This document shows, in pieces, positions 46,261 through 54,782 of a stretch of DNA of 64,000 nucleotides. Where the stretch lies: NCBI GenBank assembly GCA_944321165.1, contig CALUKE010000009.1:39042-103041 (forward strand), in the 5' to 3' direction. Source of the DNA: an uncultured Odoribacter sp. (lineage in GTDB: Bacteria; Bacteroidota; Bacteroidia; Bacteroidales; Marinifilaceae). The first letter of the stretch is position 1; each line of letters starts with the position of its first letter. The notes under the pieces are model-generated. The model worked only from the letters and a program-made list of their open reading frames with translations, did not search any database and was not told the DNA's origin. Made by a program: the position numbers and the translations under genes.

Positions 46261-46881
46261 TTACTCCAACTCCAAACCGAATATGTTTTTCAAATCGGCC
46301 ACCACCGGATTGATTTCCAGGAAATGCTGGAATTTCTCTCCAGCTGTAAACAATTTCTTTTCCTCTTGAGAATTTTGCACATCGAACAGTTTAAACGACA
46401 ATTGCAGGTATCCGTTATTCAAGTATTTCATCAAACTATTCTGCAAATGCATTTTAAGAGCATCGAGCTTATCCCATTGCAATTGATTGTCCACCGCCAA
46501 CACAATCTGCTCTTCCTGAACCTCCGGCCGATGGGTGGTCAAAGCAATACGAACCGTCGGCTCGGGGGAATGTTCTTGGATATATCTTTCCAGGGCATGA
46601 ATCACTTTGGCTTCATCAAAAAGCGTCCGTTCCTTCAACTGAAGACGCTGTTCTACGTTCTTTTGAAGCTTTACCACCGGTTGGGTTTGGTTGATCTGCC
46701 GAAACGCATCTTTGATTTTAAATGACTCATCCGGACGAGGCCGATTCTTCTCTGACAAGCGTTTTTCATGTTCGATTTTGGAATTGTTTTCCGGAGAAGT
46801 ATGAGAGGTCGTTGTCGGTTGATATTTTCCCTGAAATCCTTCGATCTTCAATAGTTCATCAACTTCAGAAGCCTTCAGATT
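46261..46881 (-). CDS. dnaX: DnaX C-terminal (tau-specific) part, read in the -1 frame
   Basis: This 206-residue stretch continues DnaX in the -1 frame. It begins with the codon AAT at 46879-46881 (NLKASEVDELLKIEGF) and ends at 46261. It has no ATG start, and an in-frame UGA lies just upstream of the A run at 46894-46896, so it can only be reached by slippage from the zero frame. A Pro/Gln/Lys linker (about 20-75) precedes a folded end with IVLAVDNQLQWDKL and a terminal VVADLKNIFGLELE, as at the end of Bacteroidetes tau proteins. The whole product would be about 574 residues. Tau joins the replicative polymerase to the helicase. Confidence 0.85.
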   Translation of the reverse strand, partial: NLKASEVDELLKIEGFQGKYQPTTTSHTSPENNSKIEHEKRLSEKNRPRPDESFKIKDAFRQINQTQPVVKLQKNVEQRLQLKERTLFDEAKVIHALERYIQEHSPEPTVRIALTTHRPEVQEEQIVLAVDNQLQWDKLDALKMHLQNSLMKYLNNGYLQLSFKLFDVQNSQEEKKLFTAGEKFQHFLEINPVVADLKNIFGLELE

Positions 46882-46896
46882 TTTTTTTTTAGCTCA
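46875..46896 (-). other. A11 slippage site in dnaX
   Basis: The coding strand has 11 consecutive A (46880-46890). The zero frame reads CTA AAA AAA AAA ATC TGA and stops at 46875. A shift to -1 reads on as AAT CTG AAG. The -1 frame is closed by UGA at 46894-46896, so any shift must occur within this run. Ribosomal slipping or polymerase slippage on the A run would both work. Confidence 0.8.
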
Positions 46897-47984
46897 TTGA
46901 TCTGGCAAAGTTTTATCAGAGTCAATTCAATACACAGCCGTTTCTCCATCCGCACCTTGTATTGCATTTCACACTGTTCAATCAACTTCAAGGCTTCGTA
47001 TAAAAAATCGACAGAACATTCTGAAGCCTGTTTGGCATAACGAGCCTTTATACCGGCACTGACTTCCAACAGTTGAACGGTGGCCGGATCTTTGGAGACC
47101 AATACATCCCGAAAATGTTTTCCCAATCCAGCAATCAAATGTCCTCCATCAAATCCTTTGCCCAGAATTTCATTAAACAACAAAAAAGAATCTCCGACCT
47201 TACCGGCCTGAAACAAATCGGTCAAACGAAAATAATAATCATAATCCAATACATTCAAATTTTCGATGACCTTTTCATAAGTTAAATTCTTCCCACAGAA
47301 ACTAACCACCTGATCGAAAATCGAAAGCGCATCCCGCATCGCCCCATCCGCCTTCTGCGCAATGACATCCAAAGCGGCCTCCTCCGCGGTAATTCCTTCT
47401 TTCGCCGAAATATACTTCAAATGCTCCACCGTGTCCCCCACTTTCATCCGATTAAAATCATATATTTGGCAACGAGACAAAATGGTCGGAAGAATCTTAT
47501 GCTTCTCAGTAGTCGCCAAAATAAAAATCGCATGTGCCGGAGGTTCCTCCAAAGTTTTCAGGAAAGCATTGAAAGCCGACGTACTTAGCATGTGCACCTC
47601 ATCAATGATATATACACTGTATCTTCCCACCTGCGGCAAAATCCTCACCTGTTCCACCAACCCTCGAATATCATCGACACTATTATTCGAAGCGGCATCC
47701 AATTCATGGATATTCAATGACCGGCCGGCATCAAAAGCCCGACACGATTCACACTCATTGCAAGGCTCCGCATTGGGCTGCAAATTCATGCAATTGATCG
47801 TTTTGGCAAAGATACGGGCACAAGTTGTTTTTCCAACCCCCCGAGGACCCGTAAACAGATAAGCCTGCGCCAACTGATGATTCATAATGGCATTCCGCAA
47901 AGTGGAAGTAATCGCCTTTTGTCCGATCACCGTATCAAAACTCGCAGGTCTGTATTTTCTTGCCGAAACAATAAAATTATCCAT
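46875..47984 (-). CDS. dnaX: DNA polymerase III subunit gamma (zero-frame DnaX product)
   Basis: This 369-residue clamp-loader ATPase has Walker A GPRGVGKTT, a zinc site of four Cys (CMNL, CNECESC), ELDAASNNSVDDIR, and Walker B-like YIIDEVHMLS. The sensor is in LSRCQ. The domain III helices end near LCQINELKKK. The zero frame then stops directly after the 11-A run, giving a product the size of gamma domains I-III. It forms the heart of the clamp loader. The gene lies 91 bases past the batE end, with its own promoter candidate at 48021-48052. Long tau needs the -1 frame. Confidence 0.95.
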   Translation of the reverse strand: MDNFIVSARKYRPASFDTVIGQKAITSTLRNAIMNHQLAQAYLFTGPRGVGKTTCARIFAKTINCMNLQPNAEPCNECESCRAFDAGRSLNIHELDAASNNSVDDIRGLVEQVRILPQVGRYSVYIIDEVHMLSTSAFNAFLKTLEEPPAHAIFILATTEKHKILPTILSRCQIYDFNRMKVGDTVEHLKYISAKEGITAEEAALDVIAQKADGAMRDALSIFDQVVSFCGKNLTYEKVIENLNVLDYDYYFRLTDLFQAGKVGDSFLLFNEILGKGFDGGHLIAGLGKHFRDVLVSKDPATVQLLEVSAGIKARYAKQASECSVDFLYEALKLIEQCEMQYKVRMEKRLCIELTLIKLCQINELKKKI

Positions 47985-48020
47985 GAATAATTAATCGTAT
48001 ATGACTAAACTTTGAGTAGG

Positions 48021-48052
48021 TAAAATTAACAAGCTTTTGCAGAATTCCCAAA
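48021..48052 (-). promoter_or_regulatory. Candidate dnaX promoter
   Basis: On the minus strand TTTG (forward CAAA at 48049-48052) lies 20 bases before TAATTTTA (forward 48021-48028), one mismatch from the -7 consensus. Transcription would start about 30 bases before the dnaX ATG. Confidence 0.45.
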
Positions 48053-48075
48053 TTTCCGTACCGGCATTTTGTTCC

Positions 48076-48831
48076 TTATATTTTTTCCAATTCATTTTTC
48101 GCTACCCAGCCTTCATTTCCATCCGCCAAACGAATATTATACCAGTCGCCCAGTTCTCCCACAACCCGGACTTTCAGGCCTTCGTGTATCAGGAACAGAC
48201 TCGTCCCACTATTATCCGGAGCTCCTTTCACTGTCACACTCGGAGCCGTTATGATTGCATACTCCCGATCAGTCATTTTTTTGTTCTGCTGTTGGGCAAA
48301 AAAGATAGTAGCTATAGTCAGTACCAAAAGAATCAGGCCCACCACAAAACCGGTCTTTTTAAGTCCCACAGCAGGAGAATAAAAAAACAACGCTGCCATA
48401 ACTAAAAAAAGGATAAAGAATACCACCGAAATGTATCCCCATTGATCTGCCGAAAAGTAACTGACCAGTCCCTTATACCATCTGACCAGAAACAATTCTG
48501 GCAGGACCTCAATCTTATCGACAATGGCCTGCTGTGCCATCCCCAGATTATAACGGGCAGCCGCATCCGAGGGATCTAACAGTAAAGCCCGTTCATAATT
48601 CAGAATGGCCTGAGTATTTTCTCCCAGTTTATAACAGCAATTTCCCAGATTGTAATACAACGTAGCCGACTCCATACCGCCTGCCCTCAATGTACGATAG
48701 ATCTCCGCAGCTTCACTGTACTTACCTTCGCGATAATACTGTTCAGCCTGTTTTTCAGCTTCCGGATCGACAGCGGCATTCGTTCCCAAACAGATCAATA
48801 ATACCGGCAATATCAATAATATCCTTTTCAT
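48076..48831 (-). CDS. batE: BatE, TPR and SH3-domain protein of the Bat operon
   Basis: The ATG at 48829-48831 gives 251 residues with a signal peptide (MKRILLILPVLLICLGTNA). Two or three TPR motifs follow (AEQYYREGKYSEAAEIYR, LYYNLGNCCYKLGENTQAI). Two membrane helices lie at about 140-185, and the C-terminus is a bacterial SH3 domain (GLKVRVVGELGDWYNIRL...GWVAKNEL). This is the BatE plan. It is the last gene of the operon, 26 bases after batD. Bat proteins support oxygen tolerance in Bacteroides by an unproven mechanism. Confidence 0.88.
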   Translation of the reverse strand: MKRILLILPVLLICLGTNAAVDPEAEKQAEQYYREGKYSEAAEIYRTLRAGGMESATLYYNLGNCCYKLGENTQAILNYERALLLDPSDAAARYNLGMAQQAIVDKIEVLPELFLVRWYKGLVSYFSADQWGYISVVFFILFLVMAALFFYSPAVGLKKTGFVVGLILLVLTIATIFFAQQQNKKMTDREYAIITAPSVTVKGAPDNSGTSLFLIHEGLKVRVVGELGDWYNIRLADGNEGWVAKNELEKI

Positions 48832-48857
48832 AATCCCTAATCTTTTATTCTCGAATC

Positions 48858-50696
48858 TCATGACCGAATTGCTTTATCCAACTTCGTAATCACCTCTATA
48901 CTATCGGCATATACTTTTTCCATTTCCTGATCTGAATTGCTTCCCGGAGCATAACGGGCATATTCACATGTATCCAGCACTGCAATAAACTCTTTGATAC
49001 GCTCTTCTTCCACCTCTTTTTTCTGAAGTATTCCACTGATATTATCACGATTCAATTCAGCCGGATCAATATTCAATTTATAACTCATATAGCCCCAGAG
49101 AGCCTTTAAAACTTCTTCATAGAATTGCTCAGCATTGTGACTCTTCATTGCCATTGCCGCCAATTTCAAACGTTTTTTGGCCATCTTATTGGCAGCCTTA
49201 TTCTTCACCCGAACGATATCTGCATTGGCTTTAATGCGCCGCCGGTTCAATACTGCACCGATAACGAACAACACAAAGGGAATCAGCAAAGCCAGCCAAT
49301 ACTGTGGAGTAGCGAAGAAACGTACTCCGGCCGCCCTCAATTTCAATCCATCCGTCTTCAGATAACGAATATCTTCTCCCACTTTACGAACATCCTCTTT
49401 TTTGAAAGACTTCACCTGATTTCCCGAAAAGGTATCACTTTCACCTTTTTCCACTCCTTTGTTGACATGAATATTGTACTCCGTACCATTCAGTGTCTTA
49501 TAGGTATTGGACTGAGAATCAAAATAAGAAAAACGAATTGCCGGAATCTTATAATCACCCGAATAACGAGGAATAATCAGGTATTCAAAAGAAACCGTAC
49601 CGGTAGTTCCACGCTCCGTAACATTCAATTCTCTGGATTCTTTTGGATCATATGCTTCAAAATCCAGCGGGAAATTGATAGAAGGAGCTTTCAACAATTT
49701 CAAGTTTCCAGTTCCACGGAAAGTCACTTTATAAGTAATGGCATCATTGGCATTAACGGTATCTGCCGATATGGAGGTCGACATGGTTATATTTCCAACT
49801 GTTCCCGAAAAACCTGCCGGTTTTCCAACCTGAGGCAGCTCCTTTACAGTAACCGTTACCGGCTTACTTCTCCGCATCGCCCGAACATCTTTATAATTTC
49901 CGAAGAATTCATCGAAGAAATTACGTCCACTATTGGCCAGACGCTGCCGCACAATACATTCCAATTCAAAAGGTTCAATGGTAATCTCCCCGGTATGTTG
50001 AGGATACAACAACATTTTCCGAATCACTCCGACATTGTAAATCTGACCATCGACAGCCTCCCGAACCAGTTCAATCCGCTGAGGTATAGGCACATCTTCT
50101 GCCAAAAATCCATTAAAGTCCGGAAATTTGGTTCGTCCGAAATTAACCAGATCCACTTTGGTATATACTTTGATCGTCGCCATCAAACTCTCTCCCATGT
50201 AAAGACTCCGCCGACTAAGTTCTACCTTTACGAACAAATTGTTCTCATTGACAGCCGCGGTAGCATCCGGTTGTGCCGCCCGATTTCCGGAAGAAGAGTT
50301 ATTACTGCCGGCATTACCGTTCCCTTTTACCACCTGAATCTTCAAACGATTGGATTTATATTCTTTTCCGCCCACAGAAACAGTAGCTTCTGGAATCTCG
50401 TAATTACCCTCCTTTAACCCTTCCAACACATATGTATAAGAAAAGGTAACACTTTGAGTCTGCTTGCCATTCACATTCGAAAAATAAGACGACTGTCCAA
50501 CCGCAGGTCCCATCACCTGATCGAATCCATCCAAAGTAGGGAGTTGGAGGTTTTTCCCTTCCTGATTCAACGTATACACCAACTTAAATTCCTCTCCGAC
50601 AGCTACGACAGAAGGAGCCGAAGCCTTAAATTCAACCTGCTGGGCATAAGCAATCGAGGTAAAAAACAGCAATATAACTAATCCGATTTGTTTCAT
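48858..50696 (-). CDS. batD: BatD, periplasmic oxygen-tolerance protein
   Basis: This 612-residue protein has a signal peptide ending AYAQ (residue 19) and several Ig-like beta domains (about 20-440), starting VEFKASAPSVVAVGEEF. A single membrane helix (about 465-485) is followed by a basic cytoplasmic tail with coiled helices. It matches the BatD family. The middle linker is Asn/Ser-Gly rich (GNGNAGSNNSSSGN). It follows batC by 25 bases. The tail domain resembles the one in the shorter protein at 53705, suggesting related roles in linking envelope and cytoplasm. Confidence 0.93.
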   Translation of the reverse strand: MKQIGLVILLFFTSIAYAQQVEFKASAPSVVAVGEEFKLVYTLNQEGKNLQLPTLDGFDQVMGPAVGQSSYFSNVNGKQTQSVTFSYTYVLEGLKEGNYEIPEATVSVGGKEYKSNRLKIQVVKGNGNAGSNNSSSGNRAAQPDATAAVNENNLFVKVELSRRSLYMGESLMATIKVYTKVDLVNFGRTKFPDFNGFLAEDVPIPQRIELVREAVDGQIYNVGVIRKMLLYPQHTGEITIEPFELECIVRQRLANSGRNFFDEFFGNYKDVRAMRRSKPVTVTVKELPQVGKPAGFSGTVGNITMSTSISADTVNANDAITYKVTFRGTGNLKLLKAPSINFPLDFEAYDPKESRELNVTERGTTGTVSFEYLIIPRYSGDYKIPAIRFSYFDSQSNTYKTLNGTEYNIHVNKGVEKGESDTFSGNQVKSFKKEDVRKVGEDIRYLKTDGLKLRAAGVRFFATPQYWLALLIPFVLFVIGAVLNRRRIKANADIVRVKNKAANKMAKKRLKLAAMAMKSHNAEQFYEEVLKALWGYMSYKLNIDPAELNRDNISGILQKKEVEEERIKEFIAVLDTCEYARYAPGSNSDQEMEKVYADSIEVITKLDKAIRS

Positions 50697-50721
50697 TTCT
50701 AATGATATTTAGACGGCAAAA

Positions 50722-51576
50722 TTACCAATCTTTTTCGATTTTCATTTTCTTGGCTTTCTGTTCTTGTGCTTTTTGTTTTTGCACTTTTTCCTGAACATTC
50801 TTTTCATCATTCTGCAAAGCCTCTAACAAGCGCTCAGCATCTTCTTTCGAAATTTTTCCCTGCTGCTGTTGATCCTGAGCATTTTGGTTCTGCTGATCCT
50901 TGTTCTGATCTTTGTTCTGATCCTTGTTCTGATCCTGCTGATCCTTGTTCTGATCCTGCTGATCCTTGTTCTGATCCTGTTGATCCTTGTTCTGATCCTG
51001 TTGATCCTTGTTCTGATCCTGCTGATCCTTGTTCTGATCCTGCTGATCCTTGTTCTGATCTTGCTGATCCTTGTTCTGATCTTGCTGATCCTTGTTCTGA
51101 TCTTGCTGATCCTTGTTCTGATCCTGATTTTGCTGATCCTGTTGTTGTTTATGACGGGCAAACTCCAGATTATATTTTGTCTGTTCGGAATTCGGACGTT
51201 TTCTCAACGATTCTTTATAAGCCTCGATACTTTCGTCCGTTTTTTCCATGGCCAACAAAGTATTACCGATATTGTGATAAATTTCTCCCAAACGTTCCTT
51301 GTCAGTCTCCTGCTTTGCCAAAGTAGAAAATTGCTCCAATGCCTCCTCGTATTTTTTTTGCTTATACAAAGCATCCGCCATATTAAAAGCAGCTTCAAAT
51401 GAATTAGCCTTTTTGTCGGCTGCTTTCCGATATTCCACCTCGGCTTTTTCAAAGTCCTGCTTTTCAAACAAATCATTACCCTCCCGGATAAACTTACGTT
51501 CCTGCTGAGCCATTACCGGTATTCCCAATACCAGTAAGCACCCTATAATCATTACAGACCTGATCATATCATCCAT
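50722..51576 (-). CDS. batC: BatC, TPR protein with DQQDQNK repeats
   Basis: This 284-residue exported protein has a signal peptide ending VMAQ (about 24) and three TPR units (about 30-130; EGNDLFEKQDFEKAEVEYRK, YHNIGNTLLAMEKTDESIEA). A long hydrophilic tail follows, made of DQQDQNK repeats (about 153-215), and the end is charged. It belongs to the BatC group of the Bat operon, lying between batB and batD with gaps of 15 and 25 bases. The repeats should be disordered and may act as a spacer in the envelope. The repeat number may vary between strains without breaking the frame. Confidence 0.9.
   Translation of the reverse strand: MDDMIRSVMIIGCLLVLGIPVMAQQERKFIREGNDLFEKQDFEKAEVEYRKAADKKANSFEAAFNMADALYKQKKYEEALEQFSTLAKQETDKERLGEIYHNIGNTLLAMEKTDESIEAYKESLRKRPNSEQTKYNLEFARHKQQQDQQNQDQNKDQQDQNKDQQDQNKDQQDQNKDQQDQNKDQQDQNKDQQDQNKDQQDQNKDQQDQNKDQQDQNKDQNKDQNKDQQNQNAQDQQQQGKISKEDAERLLEALQNDEKNVQEKVQKQKAQEQKAKKMKIEKDW
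50931..51119 (-). repeat. Nine-copy 21-base tandem repeat inside batC
   Basis: Nine adjacent 21-base units encode DQQDQNK. They differ only at two synonymous positions, in the order two, two, two, three identical units, which points to recent block duplications. The unit length is a multiple of three, so copy changes keep the frame. Partial copies flank it on both sides. Confidence 0.9.
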
Positions 51577-51591
51577 TGTTTATCGTTTTCT

Positions 51592-52632
51592 TTACTGAAC
51601 CTTCTCTTCACGCTTAAAAAGATTGATCTTCATAAAATGTTTATTCTTACGTCCGAGAATTATAAATTCGAGAAAAATAAAGAACAAACCAACCAATAAG
51701 AAATACTGATATTTCTCTGCATAATCACTGTATACACGTTCTTCAAGTAAACTCTTTTCCATACGATTCACCTCATCCAACAAACGGTTCAAACCCACTT
51801 CCGTATTGCTAGCCCGGATATACAATCCTTCTCCGGCCTTGGCAATATCCTGTAAAGTCTGTTCATCCAGCTTAGAAATGACCACATTCCCCTGGCCATC
51901 CGTCATGAATTGTCCCGGTTTACCCTTCTCAGGTATGGGGGCACCTTGTTCCAATCCCATACCGATGGTATGAATTACAATTCCCTTTTCATGAGCCTGT
52001 TGAGCGGCAGCCACCGCATCATCCTGGTGATTTTCACCATCGGTAATGACTATAATGGCTTTGGAAGTTTCCGTTTCCGGCGTAAACGAACGGGCAGCCA
52101 GATCAATGGCAGTTCCGATAGCGGTTCCCTGCACCGGCACAATTTCCGTACTGATATTCGACAAGAAAAGTTTTGCTGAAGAATAATCTGTCGTAATCGG
52201 CAATTGCACATAAGCGTCACCGGCAAACACGATCAATCCGATTTTATCATTCGATAATTTTTCCACCATTCGGGATATCGCCATTTTTGCCTTTTCCAAA
52301 CGACTGGGTTTAATATCCTGAGCCATCATCGAATTGGAAACATCCAGGGCAATCATCAATTCTACCCCCTTTTTCTTTACCTGCTGCAATTTCGACCCAA
52401 ACTGCGGACCAGCCACTCCGATAATGACAAAAAACAAAGCCAGAAGAAGCATCACAAATTTCCATGTTCCCCGTTTGAAAGACAAAAGAGGCATCAATGG
52501 CTTCAATAACTCCGGATTTCCGAACTCAGCAATTGCCTTCTTCTTTCGCTGTACCATCACCACATAAAATACGATCAAAAGTGGGATGACAATCAAAAGA
52601 TATAATAATTCTGCATGTGCAAACCTAAACAT
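51592..52632 (-). CDS. batB: BatB, VWA-domain membrane protein
   Basis: This 346-residue protein has membrane helices near residues 7-25, 58-78 and 308-328. Between them lies a von Willebrand A domain with the metal site DVSNSM (DxSxS, about 96-101), VQGTAIGTAI and ITDGENH. A Mg-dependent adhesion role for protein contacts is family knowledge. It lies 26 bases after batA and 15 before batC. Together with BatA it probably forms a membrane complex served by the MoxR ATPase. Confidence 0.92.
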   Translation of the reverse strand: MFRFAHAELLYLLIVIPLLIVFYVVMVQRKKKAIAEFGNPELLKPLMPLLSFKRGTWKFVMLLLALFFVIIGVAGPQFGSKLQQVKKKGVELMIALDVSNSMMAQDIKPSRLEKAKMAISRMVEKLSNDKIGLIVFAGDAYVQLPITTDYSSAKLFLSNISTEIVPVQGTAIGTAIDLAARSFTPETETSKAIIVITDGENHQDDAVAAAQQAHEKGIVIHTIGMGLEQGAPIPEKGKPGQFMTDGQGNVVISKLDEQTLQDIAKAGEGLYIRASNTEVGLNRLLDEVNRMEKSLLEERVYSDYAEKYQYFLLVGLFFIFLEFIILGRKNKHFMKINLFKREEKVQ

Positions 52633-52658
52633 AATGCATCATTTTAAAGTTACAAAGA

Positions 52659-53651
52659 CTACGGTATTTTCCTCAGCAGGGTATATCTCAAAACAGCCTG
52701 AGCAATCAATAAACACATACCCAACAAACCGAATATAAAATACTGTTCATCCTTCTTACTGAAATGTTTTACCTCAATTTTACTTTTTTCCAACTGATCG
52801 ATCTCTGTATAAATTTGCTGCAACTTATCGTTATCGGTTGCCCGGAAATATTTTCCACCCGTCACCGTTGCAATCTGTTGCAATACAGCCTCGTCGATTT
52901 CCACCGGAATATTTTGCAATTGAACTCCGAAAGGCGTCGGCACCGGATAGGGAGCTTCTCCATAAGTTCCAACCCCGATCGTATATACCCGAATGTTAAA
53001 AGCTTTTGCCAATTCGGCAGCCGTAACCGGAGCGATCGCCCCCTGATTATTGACGCCATCCGTCAATAAAATGACCACTTTGGATTTTCCCTGACTGTCT
53101 TTCAATCGATTGACCGCATTTGCCAGTCCCAATCCGATGGCCGTTCCATCCTGAATCATACCACTCTTCACCTCCCGCAACAAATTAACCAACACTGCTT
53201 GATCTGTCGTCAAGGGACACTGTGTAAAACTTTCTCCAGCAAAAACCACCAGTCCGATTTTATCCTGAGGACGTTCAAGTATAAATTTGGTTGCAACCTC
53301 TTTGGCTGCTTCCAGACGATCAGGCGTAAAATCTCGGGCCAACATACTGGTAGAAACGTCCACTGCCAGCACAATATCAATCCCTTCGCTCGTATATGTC
53401 TGCCAACTGTTATTCGACTGTGGACGGGCCAACGCAATCACCAATAAAACGATCGCCAAAACCTCCAGTACAAACAACAGATGTCTCCACCAAATCCGAC
53501 CGGCATGTTTTATTCCCTTAAATGCCTGTAATGAAGGAAACTGTAAATCCGCATGCGAACTTTTTTCCTTCAAAATATACCACAATATCATTGGTACCAA
53601 AAGTATCAATAACAGGAAATATTTCGGGTTTGCAAATTCGAATCCAAACAT
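52659..53651 (-). CDS. batA: BatA, VWA-domain membrane protein
   Basis: This 330-residue protein has the same plan as BatB: helices near 12-25, 55-75 and 308-325, with a VWA domain between. The metal site is DVSTSM, with TAIGLGLANA and LTDGVNN following. Its first helices are the usual BatA start (FANPKYFLLLILLVPMILWY). It is 53 bases after the BatD-like gene and 26 before batB. The complete metal site suggests a functional ligand-binding domain. Confidence 0.92.
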   Translation of the reverse strand: MFGFEFANPKYFLLLILLVPMILWYILKEKSSHADLQFPSLQAFKGIKHAGRIWWRHLLFVLEVLAIVLLVIALARPQSNNSWQTYTSEGIDIVLAVDVSTSMLARDFTPDRLEAAKEVATKFILERPQDKIGLVVFAGESFTQCPLTTDQAVLVNLLREVKSGMIQDGTAIGLGLANAVNRLKDSQGKSKVVILLTDGVNNQGAIAPVTAAELAKAFNIRVYTIGVGTYGEAPYPVPTPFGVQLQNIPVEIDEAVLQQIATVTGGKYFRATDNDKLQQIYTEIDQLEKSKIEVKHFSKKDEQYFIFGLLGMCLLIAQAVLRYTLLRKIP

Positions 53652-53704
53652 TTTATTTTAATTTACAAATTAACTCATGCACTTTTGTCAAATGCCTGTT
53701 CTTC

Positions 53705-54760
53705 TCATTTATCTTTCACAGCTTCCGGAGTTTGTTCCTGCTCATGTGCTTCCTGCTGTTTTTTCTCTTCTTCCTCCCGACGCTTCTTTTCTTCTTCCAG
53801 CCTTCTTTGTTCGGCGAGCTCTGCTTCTAAACGCTGATGCGTGTTATTGACAAAATCATATGCCACCTCCAAATAACGGGCACTCTCATCCTGCAATGGC
53901 GTAAATTTGGCAAATTTCACAAAATCGGCGGTTGTCAGCATTTCTGCAATTCTTTCCCGTTCCTTGCTTTCAACCTCCCGGCAATTGGCCAAAGCCTGCA
54001 AAATCTCCGTAGAAGTCTGTTCCATGGCCGGGATTGAGAGTTCCCCGTCTAAATATTGTCGAACCGTGTCCGTCAAACGAGTATAATATTCCTTCTCCTT
54101 ACCCAACTGCCACATCTTATTTCCTTTCAACTCATCCAACGCACGAATCGCCAATACATAAGGAGGAATCTCTTCCTTTTTCGGAGTAAACAAAGGCTTG
54201 TTTTTACGGCGACGATCCCAATACAACCAGGCCAGCAAAAGAACGGCTATCCCCAGAAGAACCCACAACAGATAGGGTAAGATCTCGGCAAATGTCCAAG
54301 GGGCTGCATAAGGCATGACAATGTCATAATTCCCTTTTTGCGGGTCAATCTCAAAAGTATTCACCACCACCCCAACCGGATCGGTACGCACGATATTGTC
54401 ATACTCCTCGCTTTTTATGGTAATCGGCAAAGAAGGAACAACGTATACCCCCGTATCAAAAGCCGTCACCACATATTTTTCCTCCAACAGCCAGCGTCCG
54501 TCTTTTTCTTTAACCGAATCTCGAACCGGACCAGAAATAATTTCCAAACCATTCACCACCGTATCCTGCAAATGCGGGAAAACAATCTGCACACCCGGAT
54601 CAATCTTTACCTTTAAGGTAAGATTCTGCTGGTCTCCGATCATCATATAATTGGTATCAAGCGTCACGCCATACTCCACATGCTGGGCATTCAGCGTCTG
54701 CCATCCACCCAACAGACACAGACATAACAATATTTGTTTCAAAAACCTCATAATTTTCAC
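53705..54760 (-). CDS. BatD-like membrane protein of the Bat operon with charged C-terminal tail
   Basis: This 351-residue protein has a signal peptide ending LNAQ (about 25), a beta-rich periplasmic domain to about 150 and one membrane helix (about 160-185). A helical cytoplasmic part includes RLTDTVRQYLDGELSIPAME. From about 315 the tail is almost only Glu, Lys, Arg and Gln, a likely coiled coil. Proteins of this plan occur in Bacteroidetes between the DUF58 and batA genes, but I know no function. Start codons at residues 1 and 4 are possible. It lies 22 bases after the DUF58 gene. Confidence 0.8.
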   Translation of the reverse strand: MKIMRFLKQILLCLCLLGGWQTLNAQHVEYGVTLDTNYMMIGDQQNLTLKVKIDPGVQIVFPHLQDTVVNGLEIISGPVRDSVKEKDGRWLLEEKYVVTAFDTGVYVVPSLPITIKSEEYDNIVRTDPVGVVVNTFEIDPQKGNYDIVMPYAAPWTFAEILPYLLWVLLGIAVLLLAWLYWDRRRKNKPLFTPKKEEIPPYVLAIRALDELKGNKMWQLGKEKEYYTRLTDTVRQYLDGELSIPAMEQTSTEILQALANCREVESKERERIAEMLTTADFVKFAKFTPLQDESARYLEVAYDFVNNTHQRLEAELAEQRRLEEEKKRREEEEKKQQEAHEQEQTPEAVKDK

Positions 54761-54782
54761 GATCTATGACTCAAGTTCATTC

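Noticed and set aside
46261..47984. dnaX as a broken pseudogene or sequencing error
   Set aside because: A homopolymer error is possible, but the break falls at the gamma/tau junction, both parts are intact and the -1 stop sits right before the run, so programmed slippage is the better reading. Listed as a finding with its refutation test.
49125..50417. Plus-strand 430-residue open frame
   Set aside because: It is antisense to batD and rich in His, Ile and Arg, typical of a shadow frame.
50931..51119. CRISPR-like array
   Set aside because: The units are head-to-tail with no spacers and code for a regular heptapeptide in batC.
50766..51402. Two plus-strand frames of Leu/Ile/Val or Asp/Pro/Cys/Ser repeats
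   Set aside because: They exist only because the 21-base batC repeat keeps all frames open.
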